Positions 9,663 through 19,418 of a DNA stretch of 42,364 bases are shown here, in pieces. Position 1 is the first letter of the stretch; every line of letters begins with the position of its first letter. Made by a program: the position numbers and the translations under genes. The DNA is from Candidatus Eiseniibacteriota bacterium (lineage in GTDB: Bacteria > Joyebacterota > Joyebacteria > Joyebacterales > Joyebacteraceae), in contig DAOWCM010000003.1 of NCBI GenBank assembly GCA_030639555.1, forward strand, positions 1-42,364. The letters run 5' to 3'. Under the pieces are notes generated by a model, which was not told the origin of the DNA, searched no databases, and saw only the letters and a program-made list of their open reading frames with translations.

Positions 9663-11128
9663 CAGGGACCTCCGATCTTCCTGTATCGGGGTGTCTTCCC
9701 GGCCTGCGCCGCGTCTTGGAGCATGGTGTTGAACTGCGTCATCGTCATGCTGCCGGGCTTGCCGGTGGTCGTGTCGATCACCCGCACGCTCTCCTCCGGC
9801 TCGATCACGTTGTAAGCGTCCTTCTTGATCCGTTCAGCCGGGATGCCGCTGAGGCCCTCGAACCCCTCGGCCCACTCGTCCGCGAGCTTGGACAGCTCGA
9901 TGTCCTTGATCCGCTTCATCTCTGTCGCCACGCGGGTGTACTCGTCCTTCAGCCGGTCGCTCATCTTGCCGGGGACCTTCTTCACCGCGTAGTCCCACCA
10001 GCTCTGAACGAGTCCCTGGCTCTCCAGGACACCCTTGATGTCCTGCTCGCTGTACCGCTCCTCGCCCGAGGCCGCCAGCAGCATACGCGCCGCCATCTGG
10101 TGAGAGATCGTTCCCTCCACCTGGATCATACTGAGCAGACCGTTAGCCGCGTCGGAGGCTTCCTGCAGCTTCCTGATCCTCACGTTGCTCTTCCACTCGC
10201 GCCGCTCGCCGATGAGCGACTTGCGCTGGTCGTCGGTCAGGCCGCCGTAGGTCCCCTGCACATTCTTCGCCTCGATCTGCTCGAGCGCCTGCGTTCCCTT
10301 GAGCCCCTGCAGAGCCATCGCGTCCTCCGCGCCGATCCCCCCGAGTTCTTTCTTCGCCAGGAAGTCGGTGTAGCTCTTGGCAGCCTGCCCTTTCGGCTTG
10401 CCTGGGCCCACGCCCTTTGCCGTGCGGTGGAGGATGTCACCAGCTGTCACCACCTCCATGCCGCCAAGGCCCTCGCCCAGCGCCTGCATCGCGTAGAGCT
10501 TCTCAAGCTCCCCCGACGCCCGCCCGCGCGAGAGGTCCCCCGCCTTCTCTGGAGCAGCGGGCAGCTCGCCTGCCTCTTCCTCCAGACCAGGAAACCGCAG
10601 ACGACCACCAGAGTACCCGCCCTGCTCGTCCGCCGGCGGCGCTCCCAAGCGTGAGTCGGGCGTCGGTGGCGGGAGTGGCGCGTCTGGCCAGCCGCCAGAC
10701 GGGGGCTGAGGGGCACGAAACGGGAGCGAGCCGGGGTAGGAGTCCTGGCCCATGTCCTGGTTCGCGAAGCCCTGATAGTTCATCAGATCGCGGAGGGATT
10801 CGATGAAACCAGGCTCTGGCGGAGCCGCCGGTCCCGTCGGCGTGCCCTGCGGGCTCGGAGGCGGAGGCTGACCGCCCGTCTGAATCATTCGTCCGCCAAG
10901 GAGATCGACGTTGGGAGGCGTAGGAGGCGTCGGAGCCTGCGGCCCCATCGGCTCAGGCACAGGCAGACCACCTCCCGGTTCCCCCTGGGGGAAGCGCATT
11001 GGAAGTGATCCCGGGTAGCTGTCCTGCCCCATGTCTGGTGCCGGCGTCTTGAGCCGTTCCATCTCGGCCTGCTGACTCTTGATCAGGTCCAGGAGGATAT
11101 CCAACTCTTGCTTGTCAACGAGTCCCAT
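9662..11128 (-). CDS. Putative virion-associated protein, P/G-rich N-terminus
   Basis: 488 aa; duplicated MGQDSYPGSLPMRFPQ / MGQDSYPGSLPFRAPQ segments. Confidence 0.6.
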   Translation of the reverse strand: MGLVDKQELDILLDLIKSQQAEMERLKTPAPDMGQDSYPGSLPMRFPQGEPGGGLPVPEPMGPQAPTPPTPPNVDLLGGRMIQTGGQPPPPSPQGTPTGPAAPPEPGFIESLRDLMNYQGFANQDMGQDSYPGSLPFRAPQPPSGGWPDAPLPPPTPDSRLGAPPADEQGGYSGGRLRFPGLEEEAGELPAAPEKAGDLSRGRASGELEKLYAMQALGEGLGGMEVVTAGDILHRTAKGVGPGKPKGQAAKSYTDFLAKKELGGIGAEDAMALQGLKGTQALEQIEAKNVQGTYGGLTDDQRKSLIGERREWKSNVRIRKLQEASDAANGLLSMIQVEGTISHQMAARMLLAASGEERYSEQDIKGVLESQGLVQSWWDYAVKKVPGKMSDRLKDEYTRVATEMKRIKDIELSKLADEWAEGFEGLSGIPAERIKKDAYNVIEPEESVRVIDTTTGKPGSMTMTQFNTMLQDAAQAGKTPRYRKIGGP

Positions 11129-12099
11129 TAGAATTGGCTCCCGATTGCTCCGCCGTAGAGGCTACCGATGCCCCCGCCGATGTTCTCGTACGTCTTCTGC
11201 TTCGCCGCCTGCTTCGCGTACGCTCCCTCGGAGAGGCGCTGGAACGCACCCGCCATGCCCGCCGCCTGCTGCAGCTCGTCCTGATACGACTGGCCGCGCA
11301 GCTGGTTCTGGTACGCCTGGTTGTACTGCGCGTTCTGGTACGCGAGCATCTGGTTCTGCCCGGCGAGCTGCTGCGGCTGCTGCACGTTGTACTGCTGCAC
11401 GCGCTGCCGCTCGGCCGCGTTACCCATGTTCGCCTGCTGCTGCTGCATCGCCGCGAACTGCTTGAACCGATTCATGGCCTCGGCGTTGATGTTCTGGGTG
11501 TTGACGTCCTGTCCACGCACGGCGCCCGCCGCCGACCCGTACATGCTGAGAGCCTGCAGCCGACGCTGCAGTGCCTCGCGCTGGAGGTCCACGTTCATTC
11601 CACGACCCAGCTCGGAGGCGAGGCGACCACCTACCGCCCGCGCGGAGATCTCGCCGCCGCCGCCGAGCCGGCCACGCCTGCGGAGACCCTGGATCTGCGT
11701 CTCTTCACCACTTCTAAGGGCACCACGCATTGCCCGCGCACCCTCCTCGGCCGCGAGCCGATCCGCTTCCGGCAGGCCCTCTTCTGAAATCTCTTTCAGC
11801 CCCGCGAGAGACTGTAGCTGCTGGGCACGAACCGCCGGGGAGTCAGCGACCTGTGACGCCTCGCCGGGCAGAGCTGCCTCCCACTGCTCCTCGCTCATGA
11901 GACCCGTCAACGGAATGTTCGCGGCGGTCAGATCCTTGATCACGTAGTCCGGGAGGTTGAGATCCTTGTAGAGCTCCAGGATGTCCTTGTCGTACCGCTT
12001 GCCGCCGCGCCCCTTGTCGAGGAGCCCGAGCAGCGCGCCGATACCCTGGCCGCCACCTTGCCCGACGTTGCTGCCGCCGATCAGTCCCGCAAGTCCCAT
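11128..12099 (-). CDS. Putative internal virion protein, Q-rich
   Basis: MGLAGLIGGSNVGQGGGQGIGALLG...; NAEAMNRFKQFAAMQQQQANMGNAAERQRVQQYNVQQPQQ. Confidence 0.6.
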   Translation of the reverse strand: MGLAGLIGGSNVGQGGGQGIGALLGLLDKGRGGKRYDKDILELYKDLNLPDYVIKDLTAANIPLTGLMSEEQWEAALPGEASQVADSPAVRAQQLQSLAGLKEISEEGLPEADRLAAEEGARAMRGALRSGEETQIQGLRRRGRLGGGGEISARAVGGRLASELGRGMNVDLQREALQRRLQALSMYGSAAGAVRGQDVNTQNINAEAMNRFKQFAAMQQQQANMGNAAERQRVQQYNVQQPQQLAGQNQMLAYQNAQYNQAYQNQLRGQSYQDELQQAAGMAGAFQRLSEGAYAKQAAKQKTYENIGGGIGSLYGGAIGSQF

Positions 12100-12108
12100 G
12101 TTCAGCTC

Positions 12109-13839
12109 CTATCGCTTCGCCAGCAGCTTGCCGATCTTGCCGTAGGCTTTGTACTTCTTCCAGGCCTTCTTGTTACGGTAGGCCTTTCGCGCTTTCTTCA
12201 CCATCCCGAACCACTCCTTGCCCTCCTTCGAGAGCGTGTCGCCCTGTTTCTCGAGCCCCGCGATCTCGTCCTCGATGTAGCCTTCGAGGTTGGCCGTGAT
12301 CATGGCGAACTTCCAGGGGTTCTCTTTGTCCTCCGACATGCGGTCGAGATTGCCGATCAGCGTCTGGATCCGATTGTACTGATCACGCTGTTGGTCGCTC
12401 GAGACGTTCTCCCTCGAGGGCCGGAAGCCTGGCTCGAAGCCCAGGTAGCTGGCGATCTCCGGCCCCTGGAACTCCTCTCCGAAGTAGAGCGGGTTCGTGA
12501 GCTGCTGTCCGGTGGGCGCTCCGAAGTAGTCGCCCGAGGTCTTCCCGCCAGGGAAGGAGACTCCACGCTGAGAGCCGAACGCCTCCTCGAGGGCACCCTG
12601 GCGCTCCTTGAACAGTTGCGCCAGCTCTGTCTTCCCGAGCACGGTGCGGAAGTCCACCAGGTTCCCCTGCGCGTCGGGGATCATGTAGGTCTGCCGACCG
12701 TGGGAGCCGATACCGAGCTGGCCCTGCGGGACGTCCTTGAGGTCCGCGTACTTCGCGTCGCCCATGATCGCGGCCGTGTTCGCCTCGGCCCCCTGGCTGG
12801 CCTGGAATGCCTCCGTCGAGAAGCCCCCGGCCAGGTCCTCGCCGCCGGTGAAGCCGCTCTCCTGGGCCTTGCGGAGGGCCTCTATCATGGCCGCCGGGTC
12901 CTCGGTGTCGAGGGCACCGCTGAAGGCCTGGGACGCACCCTGCTGCTGCGCCAGGATATCCTGGATCTGCTGTTCGATGTTGCCGGTGATCCCCTCGCCG
13001 CGAGTGGTCAGGTAGTCGGTGGACTTCGCGGCTATGTCTGCCTCCTGGGCCGCGCGCTGCGCGGCGAAGTCCGCGGCGGCCTGCGTCTCGGTGCCCAGCT
13101 CGCCGGCGAACTGTCCGACGGGAGCCAGGTCCGTGGCGAGGGCTGCCCGGTACGCCGGGTCGAACATGGCCTCGGCCTCGAAGCGTGCCTCCCCTGGGGT
13201 CAAGGTCTGCACCGTCTGTCCGATCGACGAGGTCAGGCCGGCGCCCGTGCCGAGCGCCTTCTCTCGCGTCTCGAGCTGGCCCTGGAGGAACCCGAGGCCA
13301 GCGACCCCCGTCGGGTCGAGCCCTGCAGGGCCCTGGTACTGAGCGTTCACGAGGTCGAAGGCCGGCTCGAGGGGCGCACCCTCGACGGCTCCGGAGAGCG
13401 TGCCCTCTGCTCCGATCCCCTCGTAGGTGCGTGCCGGTCCAGCCGCCGAGCGGAACTGATCCGCGAAGCTCATGACGTCAGCCGAGCCGGCCTGCGCCGC
13501 GCCGGCCACGGGGTCGACGAGCTGCCCGTAGAGCCCGCCGCCGCCGGTCTTCCCGGGGTCGCCGTATCCCAGTGTCGGCGGGGTGTAGGTCTCCGCAGCT
13601 GGCGGGGCTGCCGGGACTGTCGGCGCCGCCGGTGGCGCGGCTGGCGGGGGTGGTGCCGCCGGCGTCGTCGGAGCTGCGGCCTCGCCGACACCCGTCGCCG
13701 GAGCAGTAGCGCCGCCGCCGCCTGGCGCACCGAAGTCCTCGGCGATGGTGGTCGCCGGGGGGCCGCCGAGGCCGGTGAGGAAGTAGTTCTTCGACTGCTC
13801 GAAGTCCGGGAAGTTGATTCGGTTGCTCAGGAAAGCCAT
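12109..13839 (-). CDS. Putative internal virion protein
   Basis: 576 aa, A/P-rich N-terminus; coupled to neighbours. Confidence 0.6.
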   Translation of the reverse strand: MAFLSNRINFPDFEQSKNYFLTGLGGPPATTIAEDFGAPGGGGATAPATGVGEAAAPTTPAAPPPPAAPPAAPTVPAAPPAAETYTPPTLGYGDPGKTGGGGLYGQLVDPVAGAAQAGSADVMSFADQFRSAAGPARTYEGIGAEGTLSGAVEGAPLEPAFDLVNAQYQGPAGLDPTGVAGLGFLQGQLETREKALGTGAGLTSSIGQTVQTLTPGEARFEAEAMFDPAYRAALATDLAPVGQFAGELGTETQAAADFAAQRAAQEADIAAKSTDYLTTRGEGITGNIEQQIQDILAQQQGASQAFSGALDTEDPAAMIEALRKAQESGFTGGEDLAGGFSTEAFQASQGAEANTAAIMGDAKYADLKDVPQGQLGIGSHGRQTYMIPDAQGNLVDFRTVLGKTELAQLFKERQGALEEAFGSQRGVSFPGGKTSGDYFGAPTGQQLTNPLYFGEEFQGPEIASYLGFEPGFRPSRENVSSDQQRDQYNRIQTLIGNLDRMSEDKENPWKFAMITANLEGYIEDEIAGLEKQGDTLSKEGKEWFGMVKKARKAYRNKKAWKKYKAYGKIGKLLAKR

Positions 13840-14267
13840 CAGTCTCCCTCAATCACGATTTCGACGTCGATAGCTACGGTGGGAGCCACGAGCCACCACA
13901 CCACCACCTGGATCTCACCCTTACCCGTCGTCGCCCAGTCCAGAGCACGCGGCATCAGGAAGGGGCCCTTGGGGAACGTCTGCCGGATCCGCACCTCCTT
14001 CACCGCGCCGCTGACCGTCGGCTTGATACGCTTGGGAACGAGCTGCTCGAAGGCGACGGTCCGCACGTCCGAGTTGCTGTTGTCCCCCACGGTCAGCCGG
14101 TGGCTGAGAGCCTGAGTGATGAACTCGACCTGGCGAGACATGCGCTCGATGAGCGGACGTAGGTTCGCGTTCGCCTGGACGCCCGTGGCCTCTGCCACCT
14201 CGTTGAGGAACGTCTGCAGCTGCTCCACGTTCTGCGGGTCATCTCTCTCGTAGTCGGGAACCTTCAA
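13839..14267 (-). CDS. Hypothetical structural protein
   Basis: TTG start overlapping the upstream stop (TTGA): MKVPDYERDDPQNVEQLQTFLNEVAEATG... The 517-aa ORF in the track extends into the antisense-like frame of the upstream gene. Confidence 0.6.
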   Translation of the reverse strand: MKVPDYERDDPQNVEQLQTFLNEVAEATGVQANANLRPLIERMSRQVEFITQALSHRLTVGDNSNSDVRTVAFEQLVPKRIKPTVSGAVKEVRIRQTFPKGPFLMPRALDWATTGKGEIQVVVWWLVAPTVAIDVEIVIEGD

Positions 14268-16861
14268 CGCGGCGTCCTCACTGTACGCTCCGAGACGACG
14301 CGCGCCTGGATAGCCATCTGGTTGATAATGAACGACGCTCTCGCCTCCTGGTGACGGTAGCGCACGGTGAGTCCGCGGCACCTCTGGAAGTCCCTGGGAA
14401 CCGCAGTGCGCACGATCGTTGACGGCCGCACGCCTTCGTCTCCCCACGGAGGAGTGCCGAAGCTGCCGATCCCCCAACCGAAGCCGTCGGTGAAGATCGA
14501 CGCGGCAGTGAATTCCTCGCCGCCAAGCAGATCGGTCGAGAATCCGATCCGGTGGCGGACACCCCTGTCCTCGTTGAAGTAGATCTGTGCGCGCGAGAAC
14601 TGCTTCTGGATCGAGACGTCGCCCATGGACTCGTCGGACCACGCGACCTCGCTCGGGATGTGGATCTCCACCGTCGCCGCTGCCACGACAAACGCGGTCT
14701 CGAGACGGTCGAGCGTCAGGCGGAACGTCGTCGGCGTGAGTTCCTCGACAGCGAAGACCCGGCCCTGAGCTGGGGACGCCACCTGGAGCACGAAGAAGCC
14801 CTCGGCCATCTCGACGGTCGTGTACGTGTACGTCACGTCGAGGGTGGTGACGGTCGCGTCGGGGTCGTCGATCCCTGCTGCCGTACCGATCGCGTCGATC
14901 GTGATGTCGATCTCCTCGTCGGAGAAGTCGAGCTGGTTCGTCGGGTCGTTGCTCTTGCGCTCCTTGATAACGAAGTCGTCGATAGCGTGCGCCAGGTACA
15001 TGCGGTCGCCTTCCTTCAGCACCCAGCCGTCGGTCACGCTCCGCACCCTCTGCACCCAGGAGTCGGTGATGAAGTTGTTGATCCAGATCACCGTCGGGAA
15101 CGTGTCGGTCGACACCGACGGAGTGGCCAGCCAATACTGACGCTCCTCCTCGTAGCTGATCCCGAAGACCTGATCCTCGAAGCCGGGGATCTCCAGGATC
15201 TTGTTGAGCTCGAACTCGATCGGCCGCGAGACGATCGCCACACCGTTCTCCGTGATCCGCACGACGCCCTGGCTGGTGAAGGCGTACACCGCGTTGTTCA
15301 GGACGACGGCACTTTCCGCAGCACGGATGCGCGTGGAGGGATCCAGGAGCCTGAGCTGGAAGTCCTGCGCGGTGTCGCCAGAGATTCTCCACACGCTCCG
15401 CTCGGTCAGGACGATGAGGGAGTCTCGGATGTTGAGGATTCGGACGACTTCGTTTCGGGCAGAGTCAACGTCAAAGAAATTCGTACGCGGTACGCTGTCG
15501 GGCTGCTCGAACTTGCTGAATGAAATTCGATTCGGGAAATCTGCCTCAGCAATTGTTGAGACAGTCGACCCAGCAGTTGGGAGAACGGGCTCGAAGTTTC
15601 CTCCAGCCCCACCCGAAGGTTGCGTGAGATCGATTGCCGTGTCCGTGTAATCTCGTCGTCGTATACGCACCTTTCCTGGGGCATCTTCAGCACCCGAAAT
15701 GTAGAAGGCGTAGAAGAGGGAGTTGGTCGAGTCACGATTGATCACCCTGACGAGGGACTGCATCGTGTCCCGCACATTCTCCGCGAGCGTGCCGGCGGTG
15801 AAGCGCTGGAACTCCAGCAGCCCAATGTTCTCGGCAACCTCGAAGGTGTACACGAGCGTCGTCGACCCGTCGGTGAAGCTCAGGGTGTCCACACCGTCCG
15901 TGATCCCGGCGATGTCGAGGAACCGCAGCTCGAGGAAGTGTTCGCGGCGCCCATGCACGATCCAGAAGTGGCCCTTGAAGAGAGCCATGTCACGCGCGAG
16001 CGGGATCTCCGAGTCCTCCTGGTCAGGCCCGTCGACCTCCGGGTTCGTGACGAGCTGCGTGCCGAAGTCGAGGAAGGCCTCGTCGGTGCCGTCGGTGAAC
16101 GTGATCACTCCGGCAGCCACCTCGCCGCCGGTGACCTCGCGGCGGAAGACCTTGAAGTAGGTGTCACCCGTGGGGCCAGGGTTGGCGATGTGGAGCGTAC
16201 GCCAGAGATCGATGAGGTCGCCCGCGATAATGTCGTCGGGCAGCGTCACGTCGAGGGTGATGTCGACGGTCGGCCCCGAAGCCTTCGCGACGATCAGTGG
16301 CTCGGAGTCGGCGCCGGCAATCTCCTGGCCGTTCTCATCGATGCGCGCCCAGGAGTTCCGGTACGACAGCTGGCGACCTCCGGGCAGCACCACGCCGGCG
16401 GGGACCTCCGTCGGGTCCATGTCGAGACCCTTGGGCATACCCGCGTCCCTGATCGCCCCGATCGAGGGGAAGAGACGCGAGAGCCGCTTCACTCCGGTGT
16501 CCGTCGTCCAGTAGAGAGCGAAGGGGATCGCCTCGCGGAAGCGGATCTTGACCGCGCCGTCCGGCTTGGTGAAGGAGCCCGCGAAGGCCACGAAGGCGCC
16601 CGCCCCGTCGGAGTCGTACAGGATTGACGTCCCGTCGGTCTTCAACAGGGTGTCGTTGAACTCCCCGAACTTCCCACCGGGCAGAGTCTGGACGAGGCCA
16701 TAGCGGTCGAACCCGCGCGCCTTCGCGACGACTCCATCCCGATCGATCAGGATGTTCTCAGCCCTCGACAGGGCCCCCTCCGGGAGGTGGCTCTGGTTCG
16801 CTGTCAGGTGCAGGCCCCGGGCTATCCGGGACAGCTGCTGTGTCTGTGAGCTCTTCGCCAA
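14264..16861 (-). CDS. Tail tubular/stabilisation-like protein
   Basis: 865 aa; GLHLTANQSHLPEGALSRAENILIDRDGVVAKARGFDRYG is typical of podoviral tail tube proteins. Confidence 0.6.
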   Translation of the reverse strand: MAKSSQTQQLSRIARGLHLTANQSHLPEGALSRAENILIDRDGVVAKARGFDRYGLVQTLPGGKFGEFNDTLLKTDGTSILYDSDGAGAFVAFAGSFTKPDGAVKIRFREAIPFALYWTTDTGVKRLSRLFPSIGAIRDAGMPKGLDMDPTEVPAGVVLPGGRQLSYRNSWARIDENGQEIAGADSEPLIVAKASGPTVDITLDVTLPDDIIAGDLIDLWRTLHIANPGPTGDTYFKVFRREVTGGEVAAGVITFTDGTDEAFLDFGTQLVTNPEVDGPDQEDSEIPLARDMALFKGHFWIVHGRREHFLELRFLDIAGITDGVDTLSFTDGSTTLVYTFEVAENIGLLEFQRFTAGTLAENVRDTMQSLVRVINRDSTNSLFYAFYISGAEDAPGKVRIRRRDYTDTAIDLTQPSGGAGGNFEPVLPTAGSTVSTIAEADFPNRISFSKFEQPDSVPRTNFFDVDSARNEVVRILNIRDSLIVLTERSVWRISGDTAQDFQLRLLDPSTRIRAAESAVVLNNAVYAFTSQGVVRITENGVAIVSRPIEFELNKILEIPGFEDQVFGISYEEERQYWLATPSVSTDTFPTVIWINNFITDSWVQRVRSVTDGWVLKEGDRMYLAHAIDDFVIKERKSNDPTNQLDFSDEEIDITIDAIGTAAGIDDPDATVTTLDVTYTYTTVEMAEGFFVLQVASPAQGRVFAVEELTPTTFRLTLDRLETAFVVAAATVEIHIPSEVAWSDESMGDVSIQKQFSRAQIYFNEDRGVRHRIGFSTDLLGGEEFTAASIFTDGFGWGIGSFGTPPWGDEGVRPSTIVRTAVPRDFQRCRGLTVRYRHQEARASFIINQMAIQARVVSERTVRTPR

Positions 16862-17030
16862 TGTCTTCGTCCGGTTCCGGTACGGTGAGGGTCAGATAGA
16901 CAGGGATTCCGCCGCCGAATGCATCTGCGTCGACAGGCACCTCGAGCACCTGGGCGACGTCGCGTACTCCGCGCAACCACGCCTGGTATTCGCCAGGCGA
17001 ACGATATGGGACTGCCAGCTGTAAGTTCAC
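16758..17030 (-). CDS. Hypothetical protein with proline-rich tail
   Basis: MNLQLAVPYRSPGEYQAWLRGVRDVAQVLEVP...; overlaps the start of the 865-aa gene. Confidence 0.5.
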   Translation of the reverse strand: MNLQLAVPYRSPGEYQAWLRGVRDVAQVLEVPVDADAFGGGIPVYLTLTVPEPDEDIGEELTDTAAVPDSPGPAPDSEPEPPPGGGPVEG

Positions 17031-18013
17031 AAGCTCCTCCGCTGTACGTTTCCCTGCCGCCAGATCACAGCGCCGGCGTTCAGGATCTTCTTCGGTCTGC
17101 CGAGCACCCGCTTGCCGAGGGTGTACTCCATGAGCTTCATCATTCTGTTCAGCCGCGAGGTGTGCATCTGCAGCTTCTCCTGGTCGTCGATCGACTCGGT
17201 GAGCGCGCAGATAGCGGACTGGGCGAGGATCTGGTGGACGTCGCGCGGCAGCATGGGGATCGCTGCCGTCTCCGCCGTGCAGACATAGTCGCCCACCTCG
17301 ATCGTCCTGCGTCCCTCCCGCGTGTCTGACCCGTCGATCGGGTCCGCGAGAGTCAGCGTGTTGCCGACGATCAGGGTGATCTCGTTGTCCCAGACCTTGA
17401 TCTCCGCTCCGGATTCCTTGCCGTGGACGTCCACGTCGGTGTTGAGCGGGAAGGGAGGAGGCGTACCGCCGGAGACCGTGACGGTGTTGAGGGACAGGTC
17501 GCGGGCGGTGACCAACCGGTAGAACGAGTCGCTAGAGTCAGCCAGCGTGAGCTGAGAGGGCCTGAACCGGTAGGAGACCTCGAGCTGCGCGGCGCTCCCC
17601 GCGACTCCCACCTGTGGGAAGATCCGGATCCGCGAGTGCTCGAGGTAGTAGCCCCGGATCTCCGTCGACCCACCCCGCGTCGGCTGGAAGGACGGCAGGT
17701 CCTCGCGAGCAATACGCGGCAGGCTGGACCGGGCATTCCCCCGTATGATCAGGAGATCCCGCAGGCTGTTTCCGACCGCTCTGGTCGGGACGGGGATGAA
17801 CTCGTCGCCAAGGGACAGGTCGAGTATCTCCGTCACCACCATGAACTCTTCCTGGAGCTTCGCCACCTGGGGCACCAGCTCCGTCAGAAGCTCCGTGTCC
17901 ATGTAGAGAATTATGTCTTCGTCCGTCCAGCCCTGAGCGTTGGTGTCAGGAATTACTGCTCGGTTTCGGACTTCTCGGATGAGTTGCTCTGTGGTGTATC
18001 GGAGGGTTGGCAC
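17027..18013 (-). CDS. Putative head-tail adaptor/tail protein
   Basis: 328 aa MPTLRYTTEQLIREVRNRAVIPDTNAQGWTDEDIILYMD... Confidence 0.5.
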   Translation of the reverse strand: MPTLRYTTEQLIREVRNRAVIPDTNAQGWTDEDIILYMDTELLTELVPQVAKLQEEFMVVTEILDLSLGDEFIPVPTRAVGNSLRDLLIIRGNARSSLPRIAREDLPSFQPTRGGSTEIRGYYLEHSRIRIFPQVGVAGSAAQLEVSYRFRPSQLTLADSSDSFYRLVTARDLSLNTVTVSGGTPPPFPLNTDVDVHGKESGAEIKVWDNEITLIVGNTLTLADPIDGSDTREGRRTIEVGDYVCTAETAAIPMLPRDVHQILAQSAICALTESIDDQEKLQMHTSRLNRMMKLMEYTLGKRVLGRPKKILNAGAVIWRQGNVQRRSL

Positions 18014-18180
18014 TTCTCCTCCTTCCTGGGCTCTTCAATGAGCGCCGCACGGACGCCCTGGATAATGTTGTCGATCGAGACGTAGGTAATTGGCCCCGAC
18101 AGGTCCATGGTTCCAAGAAGAGTCAGGGCCTTGTTCAGCTGCTGCACGTCAACTAGTGCGGTCTCTGGCTGTCGGATCAT
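17953..18180 (-). CDS. Hypothetical protein
   Basis: MIRQPETALVDVQQLNKALTLLGTMDLSGP... Confidence 0.5.
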   Translation of the reverse strand: MIRQPETALVDVQQLNKALTLLGTMDLSGPITYVSIDNIIQGVRAALIEEPRKEEKCQPSDTPQSNSSEKSETEQ

Positions 18181-18488
18181 CGATAGGTCTTGTCCATGCT
18201 GTTGACCCGAGGACTAGTGCCGGCGTTGGTGTCGCTCATCACCTTCGTGTTCTTGCCGTAGTACCCGCTCATATGCTCGAGCGCCTTGCGGGCCATGGCC
18301 GAGTTGGGCATACCTGCCTGGTCGATGTAGCCGTTGATGGGCTTGCCGTAGTCGCCCATCGGCTTGCCGCTGTCGTCACGGTATCCCTGCGGGGCTCCCT
18401 TGTAGGACATCCCCGCGTCCATGTGGCTCTCGCCGTACGTCTTCCGCTTGCTCTTCTTGCCGCTGCCGTAGCCCTTGTGCATGGGCAT
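18177..18488 (-). CDS. Small basic virion-like protein
   Basis: MPMHKGYGSGKKSKRKTYGESHMDAGMSYKGAPQGYRDDSG... Confidence 0.55.
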   Translation of the reverse strand: MPMHKGYGSGKKSKRKTYGESHMDAGMSYKGAPQGYRDDSGKPMGDYGKPINGYIDQAGMPNSAMARKALEHMSGYYGKNTKVMSDTNAGTSPRVNSMDKTYR

Positions 18489-18949
18489 TACTCACCTCTC
18501 TTTCTGTCACCTCGGACACTGAGAACGAGAACGGACACCGCGACCGAGCCGCCGGCGAAGTTCTCTCCAACGGCGGTGAGCACCACGTCCTCGGCCGCCA
18601 CCGTGTATCGGAACCCGGCCGCCGCAGCCGTGTAGTCCAGGGAGCTGGTCCTCGTCCCGAATGCCGGGCTGATCGTGGCACCGTAGAGGTCCACGTCCGT
18701 GCCATCGCCGACGTTGAAGCTGGTCAGCGAGGCTGTCGCTCCGAAAATCTCCTCTACGACGTGGAGGACCACGCCCAGGAGGAACACGTTGGCCGGCACG
18801 ATGTTCGACAGCGTCAGAATCGCGCCAGCAGGAATGGGGTTGGTGAAAACGCTCACCTCGTCGGTACGAACAATCCCGTGGACGAAGGCCTGGTCGTGCT
18901 GGGCCGCGTTCCTCGGGTCGAACTGTCGCGTGCGTGTGTCGGTACGCAT
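18488..18949 (-). CDS. Putative structural protein
   Basis: 153 aa, beta-rich. Confidence 0.5.
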   Translation of the reverse strand: MRTDTRTRQFDPRNAAQHDQAFVHGIVRTDEVSVFTNPIPAGAILTLSNIVPANVFLLGVVLHVVEEIFGATASLTSFNVGDGTDVDLYGATISPAFGTRTSSLDYTAAAAGFRYTVAAEDVVLTAVGENFAGGSVAVSVLVLSVRGDRKRGE

Positions 18950-18959
18950 GGGTTCCTCC

Positions 18960-19418
18960 TTAGTTGTTGCGGGATTTCTCTCGCCAAAGCATTGCCCCGT
19001 TATCCCAGGCGAGGCTAATCCTGGTCCCTGTGCTCAGGGTGATCAGTCCGTTGATCTGCATGATCCCCGCGTCGGGAATCGTCACTGTGTCTCCGTTGTC
19101 CGTGCCCACGACGTCGAGGAGCTGCTCGTCGTACTCGCCGGCGGTGATCGCCGTAACGGCACTGAGGGTCACCGCGCCACCGGTAGAGATGACCTTCATG
19201 ACCGAGGCGGCAGGCGTCATCGTGGCGCCACCGGCCAGGGCGGCGTGGCTCACCACGTTGGGCACGAGCACCAGCGCTCCGCTCGCCAGCTTCTGCACGG
19301 TGATGTTGTTCGAGTCGATCAGGTCCAGGAGGATCTGCGTCGTCTCCGGACCCCAGCCGGTCTCTCCGACCGTGAACACCTGTCGGGTCGCTCCGAGTAG
19401 GGTCTTCGATATCGACAT
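18960..19418 (-). CDS. Putative structural protein
   Basis: 152 aa, beta-rich, within structural operon. Confidence 0.5.
   Translation of the reverse strand: MSISKTLLGATRQVFTVGETGWGPETTQILLDLIDSNNITVQKLASGALVLVPNVVSHAALAGGATMTPAASVMKVISTGGAVTLSAVTAITAGEYDEQLLDVVGTDNGDTVTIPDAGIMQINGLITLSTGTRISLAWDNGAMLWREKSRNN

Noticed and set aside
12058-14115. 685-aa plus-strand ORF
   Set aside because: Antisense to the coupled minus-strand virion genes; R/L/V-rich shadow translation of GC-rich DNA.
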